From: an uncultured Pseudomonadota bacterium
Lineage (GTDB): Bacteria; Pseudomonadota; Gammaproteobacteria; Steroidobacterales; Steroidobacteraceae
Direction: 5' to 3'
Length of the DNA: 64,000 nucleotides
Assembly: GCA_903828595.1 (NCBI GenBank)
Contig: CAIKMS010000028.1
Span: forward strand, 104,068 to 168,067
A model generated the notes under the pieces. That model did not search any database, was not told the origin of the DNA, and saw only the letters and a list, made by a program, of their open reading frames with translations. Shown here in pieces: positions 44,688 to 52,529 of the stretch (positions within the stretch are counted from its first letter, which is position 1; every line of letters starts with the position of its first letter). Both the position numbers and the translations under genes were made by a program.

Positions 44688-45167
44688 ACTAGGGCTGACT
44701 CACCAGCCCGAAGTTCTATCATAATGTTTTTTCCAGCCGAGAGGAGGATTTTGACAAATCTGCGGTTTGCTCTAGGTACGGCTTATCAATCGCTCGCCGC
44801 TAGAGCCTCGGGGAGTTGCCATAGGTAGGCACCCGTGCGGGTATCCACGCGTAGGCCAAAAACCACGCTTAAATGTAGCCGTCTGTTCGGTCGTTTTTTA
44901 CAACCAAGGCACCTTGCCGCGCGTAAAGTGTATGAGCGCCGGGCTGCATCTCGAACCGCCCTTAGCAGGCGCTGGCCCTTGTCATAGCTCGTAATTTGAT
45001 TGTGCCTCGAACATAAGCCACGGCAAGTGAACAGAATGCAGTTTTCTCGCCATATTCTGCGACTCTGATCAACCAGCAATCAGGGCATTTCGAGAACTAA
45101 ATCACCTTTTTCATGCGCGCGCTCGCGTCTACTACACGCTATTCGCCATACCCGCCGAGGAAGCCAC
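44688..45167. other. 480-bp stretch without a convincing gene
   Basis: Two minus-strand open frames here (up to 97 codons) have no recognisable pattern or ribosome site and look like chance. The right end holds the leader of the subtilase gene (GAGGAAG 8 nt before its ATG). A consensus -35 TTGACA occurs at 44751 on the plus strand, but no good -10 follows. Confidence 0.5.
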
Positions 45168-46841
45168 ATGATTGGGACTACTGCAATGAACTCTGCCCCT
45201 ACTGTGACCCAAACTATCCGTCGCGTATTAGCCCTATCGGGCGTACTGGCAATGCCCTTAGCGAGCGCTGAGGCGGCGCAGGCTGGAAAGCCCTTTATCA
45301 TTGAAGGGCCTAATGCGTCGGCCCTCACTCAAGCCTTGCACAAAGTTGGCGCCAGCATCCAGCGAGAGCTGCCGATCATTAACGCGGTCACCGCCAATCT
45401 TACGGTGCGACAAGTCGCCGCTTTGAAGCGTAGCCCGGGAATTTCACTGTTTCCAGACCGCCGCGTTGAGATGATGGCATCCGACATGTCGAACCTACCA
45501 CCCGACATTTATCAGCGAGACTTTGTTGGCGCTACGAAACTGGCGGCACAGGGCATCGATGGTACGGGTGTGACCGTAGCTGTCTTGGATAGTGGCACCT
45601 GGAACATTCCTCGAATCATTCTAAATAGCAATTTAAAGTTGCGCTTGTTGGCCCAAGACGATGAAACCAGTACGGCGGGAACCTCATCGGCGTATCAGGA
45701 TGGATACGGGCATGGAACGCACATGACCAGTATCATTTTAAGCTCCAATACCACGTCGGTTCCGCTTAACGGGCAGCCGCAGGGTATCGCGCCCATGGCG
45801 AATCTCGTTAATGTCAAAGCTTTTGACAGCAATGGTCAAGGCTCTTACTCCAATGTAGTTGCTGGACTTAATTGGATTCTCAAAAACCAAGCGGCGTACA
45901 ACATTCGCGTGGTGAACCTATCGTTTGGTGCGACGCCTCAATCGTACTACTGGAACGATCCTATTGATCAGGCGTGCATGAAGCTCTGGCAGGCCGGAAT
46001 CGTCGTGGTGGCCTCAGCTGGAAACTCAGGTCCGGCAGACCAGACCATCAACGTACCCGGCAACACGCCGTATGTGATTACCGTGGGTGCTTACACGGAC
46101 AATTGGACGCCTACCGTAGCCTCTGACGACGGCATCGCGTCATTTTCATCCGCAGGTCCGACCATCGAAGGGTTTATAAAGCCCGATGTCGTAGCTCCGG
46201 GTGGCCATATCGCCGGACTTATGAACAGTAGCAGCCTACTTGCCTCTAAATATCCTCAGTTCTTAACCGACACCTGGGGCATGTACGTGATGTCAGGCAC
46301 ATCCCAAGCCGCCGCCTCCACCTCCGGTGCGGTAGCATTACTACTTCAAGCTAATCCGACACTTACGCCCGATCAGGTTAAATGCAAACTCCTTGCTACC
46401 GCCAGCGCTGGCACTAATGGCAGCGGACTAGCCAGCTACAGCATCTTCCAGCAGGGTGCAGGGCTGATCAATGCCCTTGCCGCAAGCCAAAGCACCGCTT
46501 CCAACTGTGCCAATGTCGGACTCAATATCGCTGCTGACATTGCCGGAACTGCGCATTACGGTGGCCCCGCGCGACAGGATGCGACTACCGGCCAGTACTA
46601 CGTTGTTGACGCGAGCGGCAAGAAGGTCACCAGCGACGGCTATATCTGGAATAAGACAACGGCTACCAATGCCGGTTTTGTTCTGAATCAGGGCTATGTG
46701 TGGAACAAGAGTGCGACCTGGAATGCAGGCACGCTCTTCAACCAGGGCTATGTCTGGAATAAAGGCTACGTATGGAATAAGAGTACGTTAGCGCCAGCCT
46801 CAACGCCGATGGCGACGGAGTCCTGGAACGCTCAGCAGTAA
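45168..46841 (+). CDS. Exported subtilisin-like (S8) serine protease with C-terminal GYVWNK repeats
   Basis: 557 residues. Signal peptide ends near 'LASAEAAQA'; an inhibitor-I9-like propeptide follows (to about residue 105). The catalytic domain has Asp in 'VAVLDSGTW', His in 'GYGHGTHMTS', the oxyanion Asn in 'ASAGNSGP' and Ser in 'MSGTSQAAAS'. After the domain, residues about 491-541 contain four GY(I/V)WNK hexads (codons at 46638, 46692, 46746, 46764), separated by N/Q-G- or N-A-G-rich spacers. The tail is probably for attachment or secretion; this is inference. A strong terminator follows. It lies between tRNA-Arg(TCG) and a propeller-GGDEF gene. Confidence 0.92.
   Translation: MIGTTAMNSAPTVTQTIRRVLALSGVLAMPLASAEAAQAGKPFIIEGPNASALTQALHKVGASIQRELPIINAVTANLTVRQVAALKRSPGISLFPDRRVEMMASDMSNLPPDIYQRDFVGATKLAAQGIDGTGVTVAVLDSGTWNIPRIILNSNLKLRLLAQDDETSTAGTSSAYQDGYGHGTHMTSIILSSNTTSVPLNGQPQGIAPMANLVNVKAFDSNGQGSYSNVVAGLNWILKNQAAYNIRVVNLSFGATPQSYYWNDPIDQACMKLWQAGIVVVASAGNSGPADQTINVPGNTPYVITVGAYTDNWTPTVASDDGIASFSSAGPTIEGFIKPDVVAPGGHIAGLMNSSSLLASKYPQFLTDTWGMYVMSGTSQAAASTSGAVALLLQANPTLTPDQVKCKLLATASAGTNGSGLASYSIFQQGAGLINALAASQSTASNCANVGLNIAADIAGTAHYGGPARQDATTGQYYVVDASGKKVTSDGYIWNKTTATNAGFVLNQGYVWNKSATWNAGTLFNQGYVWNKGYVWNKSTLAPASTPMATESWNAQQ
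46638..46781 (+). repeat. Coding repeats: four GY(V/I)WNK units in the subtilase tail
   Basis: Four 18-nt units encode GYIWNK, GYVWNK, GYVWNK, GYVWNK; the last two are directly tandem. Synonymous differences between the units (GGCTATGTC against GGCTACGTA) show they are not freshly duplicated, so selection keeps the peptide. Confidence 0.8.
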
Positions 46842-46865
46842 ACTTAAACTTCATGACGGATAAGA

Positions 46866-46905
46866 AACGCCCGGGCCGGGAGAAGTTCCGCCCCGGGCGT
46901 TTTTT
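46866..46905 (+). terminator. Rho-independent terminator of the subtilase gene
   Basis: Stem AACGCCCGGG/CCCGGGCGTT with a loop of about 16 nt, followed by TTTTTT. It begins 25 bp after the stop codon. Confidence 0.85.
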
Positions 46906-47108
46906 ATACCCGCCGCAAGGCGAAGCTGCTTGATCGCGGGGTTAGGTCGACGGTTCCTGAATCATCCAGTTCCATGTTACAAAATACTGGACTGAGAACC
47001 ATTCGACAGACTGGATTACCCGGATGCGTTAACTTCAACCGTAGAGTTATGGATTTCTTGCTCCTCAGGGCTCATATCTTGATTGGTTTTCCCACCGACT
47101 GCTGCGTA

Positions 47109-50100
47109 ATGCTCCTGAATTTTGCCCGACGCGCCTCAGGCATCGGCTACCTGCGCGCGCGGTTGATGTTGCTTGTCGTCCTGCTAAGTATGGGCGCCAG
47201 CATTCAGGCGGCGCCTAGCCCCACCGCACAGGACAACGCACCGGAGATGATCTTCAGCCATCTGGGAGCCGATCAAGGGCTGAACCATGGCTCGATCACA
47301 GCGATAGCCCAGGATTCGCGGGGCTTTTTGTGGTTTGCCTCTGAAGATGGACTAGACCGTTACGACGGTTATGAGTTCAAGCAGTATGTGCATAACCGTA
47401 ACGCGAAAAACTCTCTGCCTAATAATTGGATTTCTGCGCTGACAACCGACAAACAGGGCGTCCTGTGGATTGGCAGCGACGGCGGTGGTGTCGTGCGTCG
47501 GGATGAAAGTACCGATGCGTTTCAGGCGCTGCAATCAGACAACTCGCCCGCAGCGCCTGGCGACAAGATCAGAGCCATGTACACCGACCAGAGTGGCCGT
47601 GTCTGGATCGGCACTAAGGATGCGGGCGTTATCGTGCATGAGTCTGGCCAAAAAGCCGACACCAGATACGCCCATGTAGCCAGCGACCCCACATCGCTCA
47701 GTGCGGGACCTGTTTATGCCTTTGCCGAGGACAGCGGTGGTCTTATTTGGGTTGGTACTGGAGCAGGCCTGAGTCGAATCAATCCCCGCACCGGAAAAGT
47801 CGAGTCGTTTACGAATCAACTTCGGGCTTTAGCGACTGACCCAAACGCGCCGTTACGAGTTAATGCGTTGCTAGTTGATAGCCGGGGCGTACTTTGGGTG
47901 GGATTAGAGTCGGGGCTCGTTCGCTTCGATGTAACGCATAACAAGCTCGAAAAGATTCAGATTGATAAGGGCAAGAAGAGTACTGCAGCCTTTGTCAGTA
48001 TTTATGCTTTGCTTGAGGACGAAACCCAACATCTATGGGCAGGCTCGTCCAATGGCTTGGTTCTAGTTGATAAGCGCACCCTGACCTCAAGATCCTTTGT
48101 TCATGATCCGACCGATCACGATAGCTTACCCGACAATAACGTCATGTCGCTGTTTCAAGATCGCAGCGGGCTGATTTGGATAGGCACAAAGTTTGCTGGG
48201 GCAGCGCGTTGGAATCCCCGTTCCTGGTCTTTTGGCCACCACCGATTAGGCGCAGACGAGGCTAATAATGTCACCTCTTTTACGACTGACGCGAACGGCA
48301 ACCTGTGGGCAGGTTCTTTCGGTGGCGGGCTCAGACGAATTGACCACAGCACAGACCTGACTCGTGTCTACCGCCACAATGCGCCTGAACCCTTTCGCAT
48401 TGATGATGACAACATCATGGCGCTTGCGACAGATGCGAATAACAGAATCTGGATAGGGACTCTAGGTGCGGGCCTCAATCGCCTGGATGCACAGAGCGGA
48501 AGCGTCACCCATTTTCCTGTCAAGCCGAAAGACCCTAACAGTCTGCCCACAGCGGGCATCATGTGCTTATTCCGAGATTCGAGTAATCGCATGTGGGTTG
48601 GTACCTACGGCGCAGGCTTGGTGCGTATCGATCCAGAATCAGACCGCGTTATCCGGTATCCGTTTAATCATACGGATGAAGCCGGGCTGTCCGGAGACCG
48701 TGCAACAACCATCCTTGAAGATCGCAGCGGGCTCATCTGGATAGGCACCGATGGAAACGGGCTGAGCATCCTTGATCCGAAATCCGGCCGCTTTGTTCAC
48801 TACCTGCACAGCGATAAAAACCCTAAATCGCTTGCTGCCGACACGCTCTATGCCCTTCACCAGGACAAAAGGGGCGTGATTTGGATCGGTACGCAAGGCG
48901 CTGGCATGGATCAGGTCAGCGGCGAACCCTTCTCTACCACAGGTTTGAAATTCCAAAACTTTGCAGACAGCGATGGCCTTCCAAACAACACGATCTATGG
49001 CATTGAGGAAAATGCGCAAGGAGACCTGTGGTTAAGCACTAACCGTGGCCTTGCTGAGTTCAAACTCGCCGACCATACCATCCGGAGTTTCCATCGAAAT
49101 CACGGACTCCAGCGCGATGAGTTTAATTTCGGCGCGCATCACCGCGCGACTGACGGTACTTTGTACTTTGGTGGCTCTAACGGCTACAACCGGTTCCGTC
49201 CGGAGCAACTTGAAACTAATGAGCGAGCACCAGATATAGCGCTCACGCAGGTATTAAAGGGAAGCTCACCTATTCCAGATGCGCTGAGCACGCTCAAGAA
49301 AGTCGACCTGAGCTATCGCGATTCTTCGGTGACTTTTAGGTTTGCCGGCCTGGACTTCGCGTCACCCACAGACAATCGATATGCCTACCGGCTTGACGGT
49401 TTTGATACGGATTGGAAATTGACCGATGGGATCCATCAAGCCACTTATACCAATCTTAACGGCGGGCATTATCTCTTTCAGGTTCGCGCCGCGAACAGTG
49501 ACGGCCATTGGAGCTCAACGCCCCTGCAGGTTGCTTTAACAGTACAGTCGCCACCTTGGGCAACCTGGTGGGCTCGCACACTGTATGTACTACTGCTCGT
49601 CGGTGGCACCTTTGCGATCTGGCGTTATCAGCAGAATCGAATCAAACGCGAAGCGGCCTATGCACAGCGTCTTAAAGGCGAAGTGGATGCGCGCACCGCC
49701 GAACTAGAGCAGCGCAATAAAGACCTAGCGGTTCTCAACGATCAGCTACTCACAAGCAGCGTCTCGGATTCTCTCACCGGACTGGGCAATCGTCGTCGTC
49801 TGCGTGACCGGATGGCCCAACTCTACCCTGCACAGAGCAATCGGGCACAAGACTTTGTGGTAGTTCCGGCCGTCCTAATGGTTATCGACCTCGACAACTT
49901 AAAACCTGTTAACGATCGTTTCGGACATGAAGCCGGTGATGCCTTGCTGGTTCAGGTCTCCGACGCTCTCAAACAAATTATCCGCGGCACCGACTTAATC
50001 GTACGTTGGGGCGGTGACGAGTTTGTCGCTCTTTGCGAGGGCGCCGACCTTAAGATGGCAACCATTCTTGCCGAACGTGTGCGCTCAGCAATCGCTAAGC

Positions 50101-50444
50101 AGATTTTCCGCGTTGGAAATGGACAAGTCGTGCGAGCTAGCTGCTCTATCGGCTTTGCGCCGTTACCCTTTATCCCCAATGATCCCAATCGAGTTGATTG
50201 GGAGCAGTCGCTTGCTCTTGCTGACGCCGCGCTTTACGTGGCGAAGCGCGAGCGCAACACGTGGGTAGGTGTGGGCGGCACTCACAAGACCGGCTCCGTC
50301 TCCATGCTTGCGCCTGCCATTGTCGACGATCTCGCCAAGCTAGAAAATGATGAACTCATTATTGTTGAGCGACGACCTTGGTCACCTAATGATACATCCG
50401 AGTTCATGCGTCCAAGCGCCAAGAAAAACATCACGACCGAATGA
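47109..50444 (+). CDS. Propeller-sensor diguanylate cyclase, second paralogue
   Basis: 1111 residues from the ATG giving 'MLLNFARRASGIGYLRARLMLL', a reasonable signal-peptide start; the frame is open to 46974. Same architecture as the protein at 33 kb: periplasmic blades ('VLWIGSDGGGVVRRD', 'RVWIGTKDAGVIVHE', 'RIWIGTLGAGLNRLD' and about ten more), a Y_Y_Y domain ('YAYRLDGFDTDWKL'), one membrane segment ('TLYVLLLVGGTFAIW'), coiled coil, then GGDEF. 'RWGGDEF' is intact, with RGTD five residues before it as an I-site, so the enzyme should be active and feedback-inhibited. Placed between a secreted protease and a small exported protein. Confidence 0.92.
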   Translation: MLLNFARRASGIGYLRARLMLLVVLLSMGASIQAAPSPTAQDNAPEMIFSHLGADQGLNHGSITAIAQDSRGFLWFASEDGLDRYDGYEFKQYVHNRNAKNSLPNNWISALTTDKQGVLWIGSDGGGVVRRDESTDAFQALQSDNSPAAPGDKIRAMYTDQSGRVWIGTKDAGVIVHESGQKADTRYAHVASDPTSLSAGPVYAFAEDSGGLIWVGTGAGLSRINPRTGKVESFTNQLRALATDPNAPLRVNALLVDSRGVLWVGLESGLVRFDVTHNKLEKIQIDKGKKSTAAFVSIYALLEDETQHLWAGSSNGLVLVDKRTLTSRSFVHDPTDHDSLPDNNVMSLFQDRSGLIWIGTKFAGAARWNPRSWSFGHHRLGADEANNVTSFTTDANGNLWAGSFGGGLRRIDHSTDLTRVYRHNAPEPFRIDDDNIMALATDANNRIWIGTLGAGLNRLDAQSGSVTHFPVKPKDPNSLPTAGIMCLFRDSSNRMWVGTYGAGLVRIDPESDRVIRYPFNHTDEAGLSGDRATTILEDRSGLIWIGTDGNGLSILDPKSGRFVHYLHSDKNPKSLAADTLYALHQDKRGVIWIGTQGAGMDQVSGEPFSTTGLKFQNFADSDGLPNNTIYGIEENAQGDLWLSTNRGLAEFKLADHTIRSFHRNHGLQRDEFNFGAHHRATDGTLYFGGSNGYNRFRPEQLETNERAPDIALTQVLKGSSPIPDALSTLKKVDLSYRDSSVTFRFAGLDFASPTDNRYAYRLDGFDTDWKLTDGIHQATYTNLNGGHYLFQVRAANSDGHWSSTPLQVALTVQSPPWATWWARTLYVLLLVGGTFAIWRYQQNRIKREAAYAQRLKGEVDARTAELEQRNKDLAVLNDQLLTSSVSDSLTGLGNRRRLRDRMAQLYPAQSNRAQDFVVVPAVLMVIDLDNLKPVNDRFGHEAGDALLVQVSDALKQIIRGTDLIVRWGGDEFVALCEGADLKMATILAERVRSAIAKQIFRVGNGQVVRASCSIGFAPLPFIPNDPNRVDWEQSLALADAALYVAKRERNTWVGVGGTHKTGSVSMLAPAIVDDLAKLENDELIIVERRPWSPNDTSEFMRPSAKKNITTE

Positions 50445-50463
50445 GACATCATATCTAGTTGCA

Positions 50464-50485
50464 TGGCCGCGCTCCCTTGCGGCCA
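50464..50485 (+). terminator. Hairpin after the second GGDEF gene
   Basis: Stem TGGCCGC/GCGGCCA, 8-nt loop, followed by AAATCT. It lacks a good T tract; weak candidate. Confidence 0.35.
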
Positions 50486-50628
50486 AATCTATGCAATCGG
50501 ACGCTTGCTAACCCCGTCGGTGTTGCTATGCCGCGCTCGGCTCTTTACGGCATACTGATTTAGTATTTGAATGTTGGTCGCCCGGGTTGGATCACTCAAT
50601 CCTTTCATCACTCTAAGGAGAGAACCTC

Positions 50629-51153
50629 ATGTTTGATTTTGCAAAGCCGACACGCCTAGCTGCGGCGATGGTTGCGCTGTCAGCGTTAGCCTTCAGTATC
50701 TGCCCTTGTGTTTCAATAGCAGCCGATAAGGCGGTTGTTAACGAGAAGTTTGCGGATCTTGAACCAGGCATCAAGATGATGCGCGAAGAAGCCGGACAAG
50801 ATCGCCGTCAGATCGTTAAGGCGAACATGCTGCTCACCGAGACTGAGGCGGCGAAATTCTGGCCGCTGTATGACTCCTACCGCGATGCACGCGCCAAGTT
50901 GGGCGATCGCAAGGTTCGCATGATTACGGATTTCGCTGCGAGCGAAAACTCTATGTCTCAGGACGAAGCGACCCGCCTGACCAAACAGTATTTTTCAATC
51001 GAGAAGGACAAAATCAAGGTCAAGGAAGCGTACGTCGCCAAAATGTCTAAGGTGCTGTCGGCACGGACCGTGGCCCGATTCTTTCAGATAGATCAGAAAC
51101 TCGACGCCATCGTCGACGTCAATATTGCAGCAAACGTTCCGTTGATCCACTAA
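50629..51153 (+). CDS. Exported helical protein, conserved, unknown function
   Basis: 174 residues with a signal peptide ending near 'CVSIAADK'. The mature part is mostly helical and charged: 'EAGQDRRQIVKANMLLTETEAAKFWPLYDSYRDARAKLGDRKVR' region, 'LTKQYFSIEKDKIKVKEAYV' and 'VLSARTVARFFQIDQKLDAIV'. This resembles a conserved periplasmic family with a Spy/CpxP-like helical character, though the LTxxQ motif of that family is not evident. GGAGAG precedes the ATG. A strong GC hairpin follows. Confidence 0.8.
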   Translation: MFDFAKPTRLAAAMVALSALAFSICPCVSIAADKAVVNEKFADLEPGIKMMREEAGQDRRQIVKANMLLTETEAAKFWPLYDSYRDARAKLGDRKVRMITDFAASENSMSQDEATRLTKQYFSIEKDKIKVKEAYVAKMSKVLSARTVARFFQIDQKLDAIVDVNIAANVPLIH

Positions 51154-51162
51154 TCATCGTGA

Positions 51163-51186
51163 CGGCGCGGCCGTTTGGCCGCGCCG
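51163..51186 (+). terminator. GC-rich hairpin after the exported helical protein gene
   Basis: Perfect 10-bp stem CGGCGCGGCC/GGCCGCGCCG with a 4-nt loop, starting 9 bp after the stop. There is no T tract; probably termination or transcript stability. Confidence 0.5.
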
Positions 51187-51297
51187 GCTTACCCGTGTTG
51201 AAAACTCGCAGCTCGGACCGATTTGCTGTCAAGGCTGAGAATACTGACGTTGCGGATAATTTAGCTTCATAAAAGTCAGGGCAAACGATTCATCGTT

Positions 51298-51330
51298 AAG
51301 GCTTCGAACCTCCGACCACCTGGTTCGTAG
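51298..51330 (-). repeat. Partial copy of tRNA-Arg(ACG): possible attachment-site remnant
   Basis: 33 nt matching positions 52112-52144 of the tRNA-Arg(ACG) gene with one mismatch (position 51302), in the same orientation; 28 nt are identical without a break. The copy spans the T-arm to the anticodon loop, the part often duplicated when an element integrates at a tRNA 3' half. The acceptor end and the D-arm are absent, so it is not a functional tRNA. Confidence 0.75.
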
Positions 51331-51338
51331 GCAAATGG

Positions 51339-51696
51339 TCATGCAAGCAATTTCGCGAGCTCGCCCTTGCCGGCAATCAAACTGACCGCCTGCTTATCAA
51401 AAGACACGAATGTCTCGCCACCGAGTTGCTGACCTTCAAAGGCAATCAAACCATCAGCGAAGTTCGCACCCGCACGGAGCACTTCTAGGCCCGATTCCAC
51501 CGCGACGCGGTTAACCGTCACGTTAGCGGCCTGAACCAAAGCCTCCAGGGTTGTCGCGACTTCGGGCGCAGCAATTCCATACACTCGCCGCAAAACCCAC
51601 ACCAGTTCGCACAAGACCGGCAGCGGCACGGCTCTGCTATTCATGGTCACGCACAACCGCCCAAACGAGCACATTGGTGTCGACCGTGACCTTCAC
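51339..51696 (-). pseudogene. VapC-like PIN-domain toxin, frameshifted and internally deleted
   Basis: PIN ribonuclease of a type II toxin-antitoxin pair. GTG at 51696 overlaps the antitoxin stop (GTGA) and reads 'VKVTVDTNVLVWAVVRDHE', the normal PIN N-terminus with the first catalytic Asp, then hits TAG at 51639-51637. The rest of the domain ('VPLPVLCELVWVLRRVYG', 'GANFADGLIAFEG', 'GETFVSFDKQAVSLI') continues in another frame. Compared with family members, the helix between 'VVRDxxE' and 'VPLPVLCE' is missing (about 15 codons). The acidic residues survive but are split over two frames, so no active toxin is expected. It ends 9 bp from the tRNA fragment. Confidence 0.8.
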
Positions 51697-51936
51697 GGAC
51701 TTGCTGACCAGCCGGCCGATGCAGCTTCGCTGATCTCCTCGAGATTTGCCGTTTTCCTCGTCTTACCTGCCAAACAACCGATGAAGTCTTCGATTGTTCC
51801 CGTGGGAACGGCGGCCCGAAGTGTGACCCTCCCGCCGGGCGACTTAACGACCTCGACCTGCTGCCCTGGCTCAATACCCAGATGCCGCAGCAAGTCTCAT
51901 TTTAAAGGTCACTTGTCCTTTCGCTGTCACCGTCAA
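51693..51936 (-). pseudogene. VapB/AbrB-type antitoxin, frameshifted
   Basis: Cognate antitoxin of the PIN toxin. From a TTG at 51936 the frame reads 'LTVTAKGQVTFKMR', the AbrB/MazE-type DNA-binding start. One extra base after that moves the reading to the frame carrying 'LLRHLGIEPGQQVEV' and 'PTGTIEDFIGCLAGKTRK'. The second part alone is open (51693-51893) and keeps the toxin-binding tail ('LEEISEAASAGWSASP'). The frameshift removes the link between the DNA-binding half and the rest. A sequencing error at that base must be excluded. Confidence 0.75.
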
Positions 51937-51971
51937 GGTAGACCTGATGACCCTTCTACAGCGATCATAAA

Positions 51972-51995
51972 AAGTAATGTAATTCAACATTACTT
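51972..51995. promoter_or_regulatory. Inverted repeat upstream of the vapBC remnant (likely operator)
   Basis: Perfect 9-bp arms AAGTAATGT/ACATTACTT with a 6-nt centre, 36 bp before the antitoxin start. AbrB-type antitoxins repress their own operon through such palindromes. Survival of this site beside two broken genes suggests decay is recent. Confidence 0.5.
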
Positions 51996-52099
51996 GCGAC
52001 TTGGGACAAAAAGAAACGGTTCCGGGCGTGTGCAACCGGTGAGCGAACCTTCCCAGACTCGACGCCCGTCTGGCGAGCCGCTGAAAACGCTGTATGAAA

Positions 52100-52176
52100 T
52101 GGCGCGCCCGGAAGGATTCGAACCTCCGACCACCTGGTTCGTAGCCAGGTACTCTATCCAGCTGAGCTACGGGCGC
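52100..52176 (-). tRNA. tRNA-Arg (anticodon ACG)
   Basis: 77 nt with encoded CCA. Acceptor stem GCGCCCG/CGGGCGC, discriminator G; D-arm 'AGCTCAGCTGGATAGAGT'; anticodon stem ACCTGG/CCAGGT with loop CTACGAA, anticodon ACG (Arg; A34 normally edited to inosine by TadA). T-loop TTCGAAT. Intact and next to a partial copy of itself at 51.3 kb. Confidence 0.97.
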
Positions 52177-52529
52177 GTAGCAAAATCCTGTCTTTTCAAG
52201 ACATTACCCGCTTGCAGAGCGGAGCCTGCGTGGCGCGGGCCGCAAAGTGTACACGGTTTGTGGCCTCTTGTGGCAAGCGTGTGACGGGTGAACTCTACTG
52301 CGACCAGCGTCAGACCCCACGATTCACCCGAATTGCGCACCACTGTGCCAGGCGGCAAAGCCCCCGGTGCGCCATCCGCCACACAGGGTTTTGAACACGC
52401 TGCCCCTACATCACCACCACAGTTCGGGGTATAACAAGAACTAGGCAATAGCGGCGGTTAAACTGGCTCGAACACCTTCTTTAATTGGGATTTATCTTTT
52501 CCCTTAAGTAAAGGAGTAACGGAGGATTC
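52177..52529. other. 353-bp intergenic stretch between tRNA-Arg(ACG) and the thiolase gene
   Basis: No gene seen. The left end should hold the tRNA promoter, the right end the promoter and leader of the thiolase-beta-oxidation operon; a clear GGAGG lies 6 nt before the thiolase ATG. No convincing -10/-35 pair or palindrome found by eye. Confidence 0.5.

Noticed and set aside
44786..45079. Minus-strand open frame of 97 codons before the subtilase
   Set aside because: No ribosome site, no recognisable family, and a composition typical of chance frames.
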